This document shows positions 7,709 to 16,105 of a stretch of 64,000 nt of DNA, one piece after another (positions within the stretch are counted from its first letter, which is position 1; each line of letters opens with the position of its first letter). Origin of the DNA: Rhodococcus spelaei (GTDB lineage: Bacteria > Actinomycetota > Actinomycetes > Mycobacteriales > Mycobacteriaceae); the NCBI RefSeq assembly GCF_006704125.1, contig NZ_VIGH01000004.1:248001-312000 (forward strand), given 5' to 3'. Made by a program: the position numbers and the translations under genes. Under the pieces are notes generated by a model that worked only from the letters and a program-made list of their open reading frames with translations, was not told the DNA's origin and ran no database searches.

Positions 7709-9316
7709 ATGCAGTTCAACCTCGCGGACGTCGTCGAGACGGTCGCTTCGGCAGTCCCGGATCGGGTCGCGCTGACGTACGAAGACCAGGACTTCACCTA
7801 TGCGCGACTGGACGCCGAGGCCAACCGGACTGCGCACCTCCTGGCGCAGGCGGGCATCTCGCGCGGCGACCACGTGTCGCTGTTCCTGAAGAACAGCGTC
7901 GAGCACGTCACCAGCATCCTCGGGCTGATCAAGATTCGTGCGGTGCCGATCAACGTCAACTACCGGTACACGCCGTCCGAACTCGAGTACATCTTCACCA
8001 ACTCCGATTCGGTGGCAGTGATCGTCGAACTTCCCGAACACCAGCGTGTTCTCGCGTCGCTTCTCGGCAGTTGCCCGAAGATCCGGGCGGTGTTCGTGGT
8101 GGGGGAGACAGCAGACGAACTCCGCGACGCCGCCGAGTCGCGTTCGGTGGCCGTGGTCTCCTTCTCGGACTCGCACGATCTGCCGACCACCTCGGACTTC
8201 GCTACCCGCTCGGGGGACGACCTGTATTTGCTCTACACGGGCGGAACGACCGGATACCCGAAGGGCGTCATGTGGCGGCATGACGACTTCTTCCGCAAGC
8301 CCCTTTCCGGCGGTAACCCCTACGGCGACGAATCGAGGCGCGATCTCGCCGAGGTTGCCGCTGCCGCCAAGGAATTCCCCGACATGTCCTACCTCATTGC
8401 GGCGCCCCTCATGCACGGCGCCGCGCTGTACTCACTGTTCACTTTCTTCACCCTGGGTGCTCGCGTCGTGCTCAAGCGGGACTTCGACCCGCGGAAGGTC
8501 GTCGAAGCCATCGAGAAGGACGGGGTGCAGGTGATCCTGATCGTCGGCGACGGCATGGGGCTGCCGCTGGTCGACGAGATGGAGCGCAGGCAGGGCGAGA
8601 TCGACTTCAGTTCGCTGTTCTCGATCACCTCGGGTGGAGCGCTCTGGTCCACGAGCGTGCGCGACCGCATGGTGGCAGTGAAGCCGGACCTGTTGCTGCG
8701 CGACAACTTCGGAGCCTCGGAGTCCGGGAACGACGGTGCGTTCACCGTCGACGAGGCCGGAAATCTACGTATGCCGCCGTCTCCCAACATGATCCTGGTC
8801 GACGAGAGACTCGACGAGATACTGCCGGGCTCAGACGATATCGGCTTCATCGCGCGGATCGGTAGCGTTCCGCTCGGCTACTACGGGGACGAGGAGAAGA
8901 CCGCTCGGACGTTCCCGACGCGCGCCGACGGCACCCGTCTGTCGGTGCTCGGTGACATGGGCCGGGTGGAATCGGACGGCACTATCGTGTTCCTCGGCCG
9001 AGGTTCGCAATGCATCAACACCGGTGGTGAGAAGGTCTTCGCCGAGGAGGTCGAGGCCGCACTGCACGCGCACCCGGCCATCGCTGACGCCCTCGTCGTG
9101 CCGGTGTCGGACGAGCGCATGGGACAACGGGTCGCTGCCGTGATCGCGACGTATCCCGGCTCGCCCGAACTGACGCTCGAGGCGGTTCAGGAGCACTGCC
9201 GAACAGCGTTGGCCGGCTACAAGATCCCGCGTTCGATGGTCCTCGTCGGCGAGGTCAAACGAACTCCCGCAGGCAAGGCCGACTACGGCTGGGCGACGAC
9301 CGTCGCCTCGACGTAG
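7709..9316 (+). CDS. Acyl-CoA synthetase (FadD-type AMP-dependent ligase)
   Basis: A 535-residue ANL-superfamily enzyme that activates a carboxylic acid to acyl-AMP and then acyl-CoA. The P-loop YTGGTTGYPKG is at residues 176-186, and the downstream adenylation motifs DNFGASESG and GDMGRVESDGTIVFLGR are present. The catalytic lysine is in RTPAGKADY near the C-terminus. The insert after the P-loop and the N-terminus FNLADVVETVASAVPDRVAL resemble the FadD19/FadD17 group that activates steroid side-chain or other branched acids; this assignment is inference. The ATG at 7709 is chosen over 7703 because AAGGA at 7698-7702 abuts 7703 but is well spaced from 7709. With the hydratase pair and SDR it could form a scattered beta-oxidation set. 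Confidence 0.93.
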   Translation: MQFNLADVVETVASAVPDRVALTYEDQDFTYARLDAEANRTAHLLAQAGISRGDHVSLFLKNSVEHVTSILGLIKIRAVPINVNYRYTPSELEYIFTNSDSVAVIVELPEHQRVLASLLGSCPKIRAVFVVGETADELRDAAESRSVAVVSFSDSHDLPTTSDFATRSGDDLYLLYTGGTTGYPKGVMWRHDDFFRKPLSGGNPYGDESRRDLAEVAAAAKEFPDMSYLIAAPLMHGAALYSLFTFFTLGARVVLKRDFDPRKVVEAIEKDGVQVILIVGDGMGLPLVDEMERRQGEIDFSSLFSITSGGALWSTSVRDRMVAVKPDLLLRDNFGASESGNDGAFTVDEAGNLRMPPSPNMILVDERLDEILPGSDDIGFIARIGSVPLGYYGDEEKTARTFPTRADGTRLSVLGDMGRVESDGTIVFLGRGSQCINTGGEKVFAEEVEAALHAHPAIADALVVPVSDERMGQRVAAVIATYPGSPELTLEAVQEHCRTALAGYKIPRSMVLVGEVKRTPAGKADYGWATTVAST

Positions 9317-9488
9317 TCGGCACAGGTCATCCGGTCCGGTTCGTACTCGGCGCAGCCGGCGAGTGCGAACCGGACCGCCACGAGTTCTCGAACTCGAGGT
9401 GCAGCATTTTCGAAGTGAACCTTGCGACGTGGCGAACACCGGTGCAGCGTCGAGGTCCTCGCCTCGTGCCGTTGAGGATCGGCGCCGG

Positions 9489-10064
9489 TCAGTTGGGTGT
9501 GGTGCCGTCCGGCATGGTGGCGTCGGTGAGATCGGCACCGTCCAGCACGGCGGTGGCGAGGTTCGCACCGGTCAGGTTGGCCTTGGCCAGGTAGGTGGCG
9601 ATCAGGGTGGCGCCGGTCAGGTCGGCCTCGCCGAGAAAGGCGCCGGTCATGTACGCGCCGGACAGGTCCGCTCCGGCGAGATCCGCGTGCCCGAGGTAGG
9701 TGGAGGTCAGGTACGCCATCGTCAGGTCGGCGCCCCGGAGGCCCGCCCGGGTGAGGTACGCGCCGGTGAAGTTGGCGTCATGAGCGAGCACGCCGGTGAG
9801 ATCGGCCCGCGACAGGTCGGCCCCGACGAACTCGGCGGAGGTCAGGTTCGCACCGGCGAGGGTGGCGTCGACGAGGCTGGCACCCGACAGGTCGGCGCCG
9901 GTGAGGTCAGCGCCCGCCAGGTTGGCGCCGCTCAGGTTCACTCCCGCGAGATCGGAATCGGCGAGGTCGATGTTCGCCGAGTCGTGCACTGCCCGTGATG
10001 AATTCCAGGCCGCGACATCTCTGCGGAGTAGGTCGAGCGGATTCGCCTGCGATGTCGATGTCAT
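9489..10064 (-). CDS. Pentapeptide-repeat protein
   Basis: A 191-residue protein. From about residue 30 to the end it is built of A(D/N)LxG-type pentapeptides (NLSGANLAGADLTGADLSGA and so on), which fold as a right-handed quadrilateral beta-helix. Members such as MfpA and Qnr mimic DNA and protect gyrase; many others have no known role. About 30 repeat units are visible. It is transcribed divergently from a TetR regulator. A TTGACG (10147-10142) / 17 bp / TAGGTT (10124-10119) promoter for it lies inside the twin palindromes described separately, so it is probably repressed by that TetR protein. Gyrase protection is possible but not shown by the sequence. Confidence 0.95.
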   Translation of the reverse strand: MTSTSQANPLDLLRRDVAAWNSSRAVHDSANIDLADSDLAGVNLSGANLAGADLTGADLSGASLVDATLAGANLTSAEFVGADLSRADLTGVLAHDANFTGAYLTRAGLRGADLTMAYLTSTYLGHADLAGADLSGAYMTGAFLGEADLTGATLIATYLAKANLTGANLATAVLDGADLTDATMPDGTTPN

Positions 10065-10104
10065 GGAGCTCCCGTGTCGGACGAGCTTGGTGGCCGTCGC
10101 CGGT

Positions 10105-10150
10105 AGGTTGACGGCGTCAACCTACAACGGCTTGTTGACAGCGTCAACCT
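10105..10150. promoter_or_regulatory. Twin TetR operators with overlapping divergent promoters
   Basis: Two copies of GTTGAC-RGC-GTCAAC occur at 10107-10121 and 10134-10148, 27 bp apart. The first is flanked to a perfect 9-bp arm palindrome (AGGTTGACG, one base, CGTCAACCT; 10105-10123). The second copy contains the TTGACG -35 of the leftward promoter for the pentapeptide gene, and the first contains its TAGGTT -10. Rightward, TTGACA (10135-10140) and TATCCT (10156-10161) precede the TetR GTG. Both promoters would be blocked by protein bound here. Confidence 0.65.
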
Positions 10151-10167
10151 CCTTCTATCCTCTGGAG

Positions 10168-10764
10168 GTGCAGGAAACGACTCGGGACACACGTCGCACG
10201 CTCATCGACGCGGCCAGTGCGCTCCTGGCGCAGGGCGGACCCGCACACGTCACGCTGCGCGCAGTCGGTACCGCCGCCGATGTGTCCCGGACCGCGCCCT
10301 ACCGACACTTCCGGGACAAGGACGACCTACTCAGTACGGTGGCCGCCGAGAACCTGGCCTTCCTGAGGGCGGAGATGCAGCGCGCAGTCGCCGACACCGC
10401 GGCCGATTCCACCCCGTTGTACCGCGCCTGCCTTGCCTACGTCCGCGTCGCCTGGGAACACCCGAACCACTACAGGCTCGAGTTCGGAGGCGACTACACG
10501 ATCAACCCGAGCCGGGTGCTGTGGGACGCCGCGAATGAATTCACCGGTTACTTCCATGAACTCGTCGTCGAGGCGCAGGAGAGCAACACCCTCATCGCCG
10601 GCGACGTCCGGGAAGTCGGACCACTGCTGTGGGTCCTGCTGCACGGATTGGCCATGTCCAACCACCTGGTCGCCGACCGGAGCTGCGGGCCCGGGACGGG
10701 CTACAGCGCAGCCGACCTGCCGCGGGTGCTCGCGCTCGCGCTACGAAACCTGGCCCCACGCTGA
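10168..10764 (+). CDS. TetR-family repressor
   Basis: A 198-residue regulator. The N-terminal helix-turn-helix (about residues 8-55) reads LIDAASALLAQGG then AADVSRTAPYRHFRDKDDLL. The C-terminal domain with LYRACLAYVRVAWEHPNHYRLEFGGDY belongs to the TetR_C_13/WHG-like group. The GTG at 10168 has no separated Shine-Dalgarno site but lies 6 bp after a TATCCT -10, so the transcript may be leaderless. It very probably represses itself and the divergent pentapeptide-repeat gene through the palindromes between them. The ligand is unknown. Confidence 0.93.
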   Translation: MQETTRDTRRTLIDAASALLAQGGPAHVTLRAVGTAADVSRTAPYRHFRDKDDLLSTVAAENLAFLRAEMQRAVADTAADSTPLYRACLAYVRVAWEHPNHYRLEFGGDYTINPSRVLWDAANEFTGYFHELVVEAQESNTLIAGDVREVGPLLWVLLHGLAMSNHLVADRSCGPGTGYSAADLPRVLALALRNLAPR

Positions 10765-10836
10765 GCCTTCGGTCGCCGCAATCGGATCGCCGGACCGGAC
10801 ACGCACAAAGTCGAGGTGCTCACGCGTGCATACGCG

Positions 10837-11259
10837 TCACTCAGTAGAGGTCCATTGCGGTCCAGTGAAGCAATCTCCTTGTCGCTGACGAACGGTCGGG
10901 TTGTCGATCGGCGCATTCCGGCTGTCCAGGCCGAGGTCGATCAGCCCTCGGTAGTGTTCGATCTTGTCGTCGATCGCACCGAGATCCTGGTGCAGCTGGT
11001 CGAGTTGGGTGAGCACTCGTTCGCAGTGCTCGAGCAGCAGCGCAATCCGGCGGCCGTGGCTGGTCGCGCCCTCCTCGTGGAGTTCGAGGAACCGTCGGAT
11101 CTCCGCGACCGGCATGCCGGTACGACGCAGCCGGATGATCAGTTGGATCGTCCGCAGTGACATGTGGTCGTATCGGCGGCGCCCGTCACTTCCGCGGTCG
11201 ACGCGTGGGATCAGACCCTCACGCTCGTACCAGCGACGGACACGCGGTACCCGAGAGAG
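10837..11259 (-). pseudogene. MerR-family regulator lacking its 5' end
   Basis: The frame directly after the neighbouring gene's stop reads VRRWYEREGLIPRV, then DGRRRYDHMSLRTIQLI, GMPVAEIRRFLELHEEG and KIEHYRGLIDLGLD. This is the second half of a MerR DNA-binding domain plus its dimerisation coiled coil. The first helix and turn (about 12-15 residues) and any start codon are missing: upstream in the same frame is the stop codon of the DinB-like gene. Translation could only start at the internal ATG at 11163, giving a 108-residue protein without a helix-turn-helix. I infer a deletion that fused this gene's 5' end to the neighbour. Confidence 0.7.
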
Positions 11260-11886
11260 TCAGCCACCGATCCGGCCGTGCAGGGTCGCGAGGCCGGGCC
11301 CTTCGAGCTCTTCCGTGACACCGTGCCGGCCGGCGATGGACATGAGCAGGGCCTCGCCCGGTCCGCGGACTTCGGGTCCGCTTCCCGCTGTCCAGTCGAG
11401 GTCGGTGGCGACCAGCCGGAGGCCCCGGATCCGCCGACGCGCGCCGATGGGGGGTGCGACGAGCGCAAAGTCCAAAGCCGGCACGAGCCGCTGCGCGGGG
11501 ATGACACGCGGGATGCCGAGTGGGCGGCGAATGTCCTGCTGGTGGACCATTCCGTCGACGAGCGCGATCCGGCCCCCGAAGCCGGTGGTGAGTCCGCGGG
11601 GTCGCATGCTGCGATCGAGCAGGTCTACCAGCTGTTGCGGGCTGTGCCCGGCGAGGTCTGCCAGTCCGATCTCGTTGGCGCGGTCGAACCGCAGGCAGGC
11701 CCGAGCGAACCGGCGAGCGAGCCTGACCGGGCTCAGCTCTTCGTAGCTGAGCATGTGCGCAACGACGTCGCGGACGGTCCAGCCCGCACACAGCGACGGG
11801 GCCTGCCATTGTTGTGGCGTCAGTGAATGCAGGAGGACTGCAAGCTGGGCTCGCTCGGCGTGGGCCAGGTCCTTCACCTCAGACAT
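11260..11886 (-). CDS. DinB-like maleylpyruvate isomerase family protein
   Basis: A 208-residue protein of the mycothiol-dependent maleylpyruvate isomerase/DinB-like superfamily. It has an N-terminal four-helix bundle (ERAQLAVLLHSLTPQQWQAP, SLCAGWTVRDVVAHML) with the usual metal-site histidine in VAHM. A second histidine-containing segment, DGMVHQQDIRRPLG, is conserved in these proteins (H-Q-x-D-I-R-R). The group transfers or isomerises small molecules using mycothiol, or acts on unknown substrates. ATG 11886 has AGGGAG about 6 bases upstream. Its stop abuts the broken MerR gene, so the original 3' neighbour relation has been altered. Confidence 0.85.
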   Translation of the reverse strand: MSEVKDLAHAERAQLAVLLHSLTPQQWQAPSLCAGWTVRDVVAHMLSYEELSPVRLARRFARACLRFDRANEIGLADLAGHSPQQLVDLLDRSMRPRGLTTGFGGRIALVDGMVHQQDIRRPLGIPRVIPAQRLVPALDFALVAPPIGARRRIRGLRLVATDLDWTAGSGPEVRGPGEALLMSIAGRHGVTEELEGPGLATLHGRIGG

Positions 11887-12121
11887 TTCCGCTCCCTGGT
11901 TGGCGGCTCGCGGGTCGCTTAGCTCGCTCGTTGCCGCATGCGGGTCGTGCCGATCTCCGGTGACGATGGGTATGCCCGCAGTATGTCCTACTCCGAAGCT
12001 CCGACGTGCCGGAATTCGCGCCGGCGAACGGGGCATGTACAAATGTGGCGTCACCCAGTCGTGCAACGCATTTCGCTGCGCCACGGTGCGACAACCCACC
12101 CCTCGACAAAGGAGTACATCC

Positions 12122-12229
12122 ATGGGTTCTTCGGACGAACAGCTCGGCCAGATCGGCACCATCGCAGGAATCGGCGGAATCGGGCTCCTCGCGGTCTGGG
12201 CCGGCGCCGGCTTCGTCTCGATGTCGTAG
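12122..12229 (+). CDS. 35-residue single-span membrane peptide
   Basis: A short ORF with a strong AAGGAG at 12109-12114, seven bases before the ATG, encodes MGSSDEQLGQIGTIAGIGGI and ends GLLAVWAGAGFVSMS. After a polar start it is one glycine-rich hydrophobic helix of about 20 residues, with small-residue spacing that favours helix packing. It lies alone, divergent from the DinB-like gene, and is followed by a hairpin terminator. I recognise no family; it could be a small membrane regulator or toxin-like peptide. Confidence 0.6.
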   Translation: MGSSDEQLGQIGTIAGIGGIGLLAVWAGAGFVSMS

Positions 12230-12257
12230 CGCTCGAGCGAGTCCGCTACCTGAGTGT

Positions 12258-12285
12258 CCAGCCCGTTCCGGATGGGGCGGGCTGG
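12258..12285 (+). terminator. Hairpin terminator after the small membrane ORF
   Basis: CCAGCCCG (12258-12265) and CGGGCTGG (12278-12285) form a perfect 8-bp GC stem with a 12-base loop, 28 bp after the small ORF's stop. There is no clear T-run, as is common in actinobacterial terminators. Confidence 0.5.
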
Positions 12286-12402
12286 GCCCCTGGTGCTGCA
12301 CGAGCCGGTCGACGGACTGGTCTTGACATGGTGTCAATCGTGGCGTTTGACTTGGACGCAGCTTGTGTTGAATCGCCCCATGTTGTTCTGGGAGGTTGAC
12401 GT

Positions 12403-13311
12403 ATGCGCGGCACAGGGTTGGCGGGCCAGGGGCATCGACGCGGTGCGTCCCCCCACCGCAGGGCCATCTCGGTACTGTCACTGGTCGCAGCGTGCCTTCT
12501 CGCTCTGGCCACCAGCCAGACAGCCAAAGGCGAACCTGCGGCAGACACTGCGGACACCGGGTTCGCGATCCCCTTCGCGGGGGCTCCCGGCTACGAGCGC
12601 CTGGCACCGACGCTGATGACCGGTTCGGATCAGCTCAACCAGCCACTCGGTCAGCAGGCAGCCGACGAGATTGCCGGACAGATCGGGCTCGACAGGGCAG
12701 ACGTGTTGTCCGACAGCCAGTATCGCGACCTCGTCACCGGCGGCGGAGTCGGCGGCAACCGCGATGCTGCCGAGGTGATCGACGCATGCACCCGGATCCT
12801 CACCAACACGAACGGCCGTCCCCTCCTGTCCAACGTCGACGGCCGTCCCACGCCGTCGGTTCTGGCCAGCTACGGGCTCTACGTGAACACCGGCGGACTG
12901 CTGGAGAGCCCGGCCAACGCGGACGCGCCGACGAGGCAGGTGAACTCGTTGATCGCTCCGGGTGGATTCGTGGGCACCTGGTTGAGGGACAACGGGGCAT
13001 CGCGTTCCCTGATCGCGCTCTACCGGTCGGCGTACACCGTGCAAGCGGTCTACGGCTTCGCAGCACAACAGATGTCGGGCACGGCTCAACTGGTGACCAA
13101 CACCAAGGGAGGCGTGAATTCGGAGGTCGGCATGTCGATGGCGCCGCCGCTGTGGACAGTGAACTTCGCACTGCTCTACATATTGAAGCCGTCCCTGGCG
13201 GCCGCGATGCCTGCCCACTGGGCTCCCATTCCTCCGGCGGTTGCCGACGCAGTGAGGTCCAGCCCTACCGGCCAGGTGCCATTCGGCGACTACGCGTCCT
13301 ACTTCCGGTGA
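12403..13311 (+). CDS. Secreted protein of unknown function
   Basis: A 302-residue exported protein. A basic N-terminus (RRGASPHRRAIS) is followed by a hydrophobic stretch (VLSLVAACLLALATS) and a likely cleavage site near residue 44. The mature part has one obvious cysteine (IDACTRIL). Segments such as GLYVNTGGLLES and AYTVQAVYGFAAQQM look globular. I cannot assign a family. GGAGG (12391-12395) is seven bases from the ATG. Upstream, TTGACA-TGG-TGTCAA (12323-12337) is a perfect 6-bp inverted repeat that could be a regulator site or a -35 region. Confidence 0.8.
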   Translation: MRGTGLAGQGHRRGASPHRRAISVLSLVAACLLALATSQTAKGEPAADTADTGFAIPFAGAPGYERLAPTLMTGSDQLNQPLGQQAADEIAGQIGLDRADVLSDSQYRDLVTGGGVGGNRDAAEVIDACTRILTNTNGRPLLSNVDGRPTPSVLASYGLYVNTGGLLESPANADAPTRQVNSLIAPGGFVGTWLRDNGASRSLIALYRSAYTVQAVYGFAAQQMSGTAQLVTNTKGGVNSEVGMSMAPPLWTVNFALLYILKPSLAAAMPAHWAPIPPAVADAVRSSPTGQVPFGDYASYFR

Positions 13312-13493
13312 TTCGATTCCGGGGCCCGGCGAGGGGTCTTCAGCCGTCGTTCAGCGGTGTGTCCGGGAGGTCGATCCGATAGCGATCGATTCTTGGGCGG
13401 CGTCCAGTTGGGCCGTCGGCTCCGCGCCCACGGGATCGGCCCCGACGCGCGTGGCGGACCGGACCGAGCCCTGCTGCAGGAAGGACGGAAGAA

Positions 13494-13533
13494 CCGCCGC
13501 GGCACCACCGACTCACGTCGGGGGCCGCGGCGG
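13494..13533 (-). terminator. Terminator of the solute-binding lipoprotein gene
   Basis: CCGCCGCGG (13494-13502) and CCGCGGCGG (13525-13533) pair over nine GC bases with a 22-base loop, starting 18 bp past the stop of the leftward gene. The following leftward sequence TTCCGTCCTTCC is pyrimidine-rich but not a true U-tract. Confidence 0.5.
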
Positions 13534-13551
13534 CTTCTGTCACCTGTCGGC

Positions 13552-15162
13552 TCAGGGCTGTTGCATCCACGCCTTGTCGAACAGCGTGATCTGGGTGGCG
13601 TCCGGGACGATGCCGTGGACCTTCGGCTGCCAGGCGACGAAGGTGGGGATCGCGCTGGTGACGACCGAGGGCACCGTCTCGTTCGCCTGTTGCTGAATCT
13701 TGGCGATCACCGCGCGCTTGGCATCCGTCGTCCCCGCGGCCTGGAGTTCGCCCAGCAGGCTGTCCATCACCGGATCCGCGTAGCCCGCGGTGTTGGACTT
13801 CGACTGGCTCTGCATCGTGGTGTAGAGGCCCAGGAACGGGATGGACTCGTACAGCCCGATTCCGGCGTGCGCCAGGTCGAAGTCGTGCTTGACGTACACC
13901 TGGTTGACGACGTCCGAGGCGCTGTTGGCGTAGACGATGTCGACGGTGAAGCCGACTGCCTGCAGCAGGGACTGCACGGCCAGGCCGATGGCGCGGTCGC
14001 GGGGTTCCTGCAGCACCACGTACTTCAGCTTGCCGTCGTAGCCGTCCTTCTTGGCCTCCTCGAGCAGCTGCTTGGCCTTGGCCGGGTCGTACCCGAGCGC
14101 CTGGACGTCGGTGTGCCAGTCGGAGGCATCGTTGAACAGTTCGGCGCCCGGCAGGCCCTTGCCGCTGTCGACCCGCTCGTCGACGATCTTCGGGTTCGCC
14201 GCGTACGCGATCGCCTGGCGTACCCGCACGTCCGCACCCGGGCGGCCGGCGCGGTTGTTGATGATCTCCGCGCTGCCGGCGTTGAGGAAGCTGACGTATC
14301 CGGGATAGTCCGCGGCCCTGGCCTTCTCGATGACCCCGCTGTCGCCGCGAAGGAACGCGGCCTGCACGCCGCCGCTCGCGAGCGCGTCCCAGGTGGCCTG
14401 GGGGCCGTTGAGCGCAACGACCCGGAGCCGATCGAGGTAGGGCGCGCCGTTCCAGTAGTCGGGCCGGGCCTTGAGCACGAGCTCCTCGTGGGGTGCGTAC
14501 CGCTCCTGCACGAACGCGCCGGCGCCCACCGGGGTGAACGCGTCGCCCTGCACCGAGCTCTTCGCCACGATCATGCCCTGCCCGAGCGCGAGCATCGCCT
14601 CGAACTCGGGCCACGGCCGCGTCAGCTTGAAGGTGACGGTCGACGGGTCGGGAGTGTCGACGGCGGCGACGTTGAGCTGCCACACCTCGCTGCCGTTGCC
14701 GCGGTTCTGGGTGTAGCGGTCGATGCTCCAGCGCACCGCCTCGGCATCCAGCGGGGTGCCGTCGCTGAACGTCACGCCCTCGCGCAGCTTCAGTGTCCAG
14801 AGCAGTTGGTCGTCACTGGCCTGCAAGGACTTCGCCAGCTGGGGGGCGTACGTCTTGGTCCCCGTGTCGTAGCGCATCAGCACGTCGTAGACGGCGGCCA
14901 TCTCGGCGCCGCCCGACCCACCCCGGGCGGCCGTCTTCGCCGGGTCGAGGGTGACGGCCTCCGAATGCGTGCCGAAGGTGAGAGTGCCGCCGCGGACCGG
15001 GTCCCCGGCGTCCTGGTTGCCGACCAGTCCGCTCTGGGCGGATCCGCCGCCGTTCGCGGCGTCGGTGGTGCCACCGGAATTGGCGCAGGACACCAGCAGC
15101 ACGGTTCCAGCGACGGCCGCGGCCGTCAGCCGAACACACCTACCCAGTACAGAACGACCCAT
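13552..15162 (-). CDS. Peptide/opine/nickel-type ABC transporter substrate-binding lipoprotein
   Basis: A 536-residue SBP family 5 protein. The signal peptide ends in the lipobox L-V-S-C with Cys26 as the lipidation site. Family features are GGTLTFGTHSEAVTLDP near the mature N-terminus, LKLREGVTFSDGTPLDAEAV and RQAIAYAANPKIV. It should be tethered outside the membrane and deliver oligopeptides or similar ligands to a permease. No permease or ATPase genes are next to it, so it is an orphan binding protein here. ATG 15162 is preceded by GGAGAGAAGGG and gives a complete lipoprotein signal. Confidence 0.95.
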   Translation of the reverse strand: MGRSVLGRCVRLTAAAVAGTVLLVSCANSGGTTDAANGGGSAQSGLVGNQDAGDPVRGGTLTFGTHSEAVTLDPAKTAARGGSGGAEMAAVYDVLMRYDTGTKTYAPQLAKSLQASDDQLLWTLKLREGVTFSDGTPLDAEAVRWSIDRYTQNRGNGSEVWQLNVAAVDTPDPSTVTFKLTRPWPEFEAMLALGQGMIVAKSSVQGDAFTPVGAGAFVQERYAPHEELVLKARPDYWNGAPYLDRLRVVALNGPQATWDALASGGVQAAFLRGDSGVIEKARAADYPGYVSFLNAGSAEIINNRAGRPGADVRVRQAIAYAANPKIVDERVDSGKGLPGAELFNDASDWHTDVQALGYDPAKAKQLLEEAKKDGYDGKLKYVVLQEPRDRAIGLAVQSLLQAVGFTVDIVYANSASDVVNQVYVKHDFDLAHAGIGLYESIPFLGLYTTMQSQSKSNTAGYADPVMDSLLGELQAAGTTDAKRAVIAKIQQQANETVPSVVTSAIPTFVAWQPKVHGIVPDATQITLFDKAWMQQP

Positions 15163-15398
15163 CGGTCCACCCTTCTCTCCGCGGCGGCAGCGACGGGGGA
15201 GCGTCCGCCCCGTCGTTCGCCGATCACGGTGAGAACAGCACGAGAGCCCCCATGGATGTGATCCGCGTCTCGTTGAACGAGACTGTCCGCGTCGGCCCGG
15301 AGTGCCTGTGCCCCAGGCCGGGAACCGCACCTTCACGGGGCCGGACCTCCGGATGCCGGTGAGCGCGGGGGTTCGTCACCGCGATTCCCGCGCTTCGC

Positions 15399-15463
15399 CT
15401 GACCGCGCGGCGCCGTGACGGCAACGACCTGCATGCCGAATTACGATCGCGCCGCGCGGTCAG
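15399..15463 (-). terminator. Perfect 15-bp inverted repeat downstream of the mIHF gene
   Basis: CTGACCGCGCGGCGC (15399-15413) and its exact complement GCGCCGCGCGGTCAG (15449-15463) enclose 35 bases, 28 bp past the mIHF stop. It probably ends mIHF transcription, though the long loop would also suit a protein-binding site. The rest of the gene-free stretch 15163-15491 should hold the promoter of the lipoprotein gene; I see no gene in it. Confidence 0.5.
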
Positions 15464-15491
15464 CGAGTGCCTTCCGCTCAGTGGTGGAGGG

Positions 15492-15803
15492 TCAGGCGAC
15501 CTTCGCGAGCAGTTCCGCTCGCTGGCGAGGCCCGAGCCCGGCGACGCGGCGGGTCTCGGTGATGCCGACGGATTCGGCGATTTCGCGGGCCTTGATCTTG
15601 CCCACGCGCGGCAACGACTCGAGTAGGTAGAGGACCTTCGTCTTGCCGATGATCTCGTCTGCTTCCGCATTGTCCAGGACGTCCTCGAATCGGACCTTCC
15701 CGGACTTGAGGCTCTCGCGTAGTTCGGCCCGCGCCTTGCGGGATGCGGCTGCCTTCTCCAACGCAGCGGCACGCTGTTCTGGGGTCATCGTGGGCAATGC
15801 CAT
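15492..15803 (-). CDS. Actinobacterial integration host factor (mIHF family)
   Basis: A 103-residue protein closely following mycobacterial mIHF: MALPTMTPEQRAAALEKAAA, a basic helix KARAELRESLKSGKV, and the helix-two-turns-helix SLPRVGKIKAREIAESVGI, then RRVAGLGPRQRAELL. mIHF binds and bends DNA, supports phage L5 integration and is a nucleoid protein. The usual copy sits between pyrF and gmk-rpoZ. Here neither neighbour is present, so this is probably a second, divergent paralogue. ATG 15803 has AGAAGGG upstream and matches the family start exactly. Confidence 0.9.
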   Translation of the reverse strand: MALPTMTPEQRAAALEKAAASRKARAELRESLKSGKVRFEDVLDNAEADEIIGKTKVLYLLESLPRVGKIKAREIAESVGITETRRVAGLGPRQRAELLAKVA

Positions 15804-16054
15804 CGTCGGTCCCTTCTCTTTCGGGTCACGAGGTTTCTCGATCCGGCTGTGCCCCAGCGTAGAACGACCCTCCGACAGGTTTCCGGCACATCCGCTCGGC
15901 GTGTTTGCGCGGGCCGAGCAGGCGAAATACTGCAGAACGTGACGGACCCGACAAGGTGCCGGCCCTCGTGGCGTGCCCCTCACATTCCCGTGAAGCGAAG
16001 TGCCGGTCACCATCGCCGGGTAAACACTGACGTTGCCTACGCAGAGGACTCGCC

Positions 16055-16105
16055 ATGACGGTTCGAGCCCCTGTTCCGCCGCAGACGATGGGAGATCCGA
16101 CGTGA
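16055..16105 (+). CDS. Putative 16-residue leader ORF coupled to the LuxR-type gene
   Basis: ATG at 16055 with AGAGGA just upstream (16043-16048) encodes MTVRAPVPPQTMGDPT. Its TGA (16103-16105) overlaps the GTG (16102) of the regulator as GTGA. The peptide contains two proline pairs that could slow ribosomes, so translation of the leader might control the regulator. It is too short to have family support. Confidence 0.4.
   Translation: MTVRAPVPPQTMGDPT

Noticed and set aside
13340-14683. A 447-codon minus frame inside the solute-binding protein gene
   Set aside because: It overlaps the real gene in another frame and is Arg-rich without any family motif.
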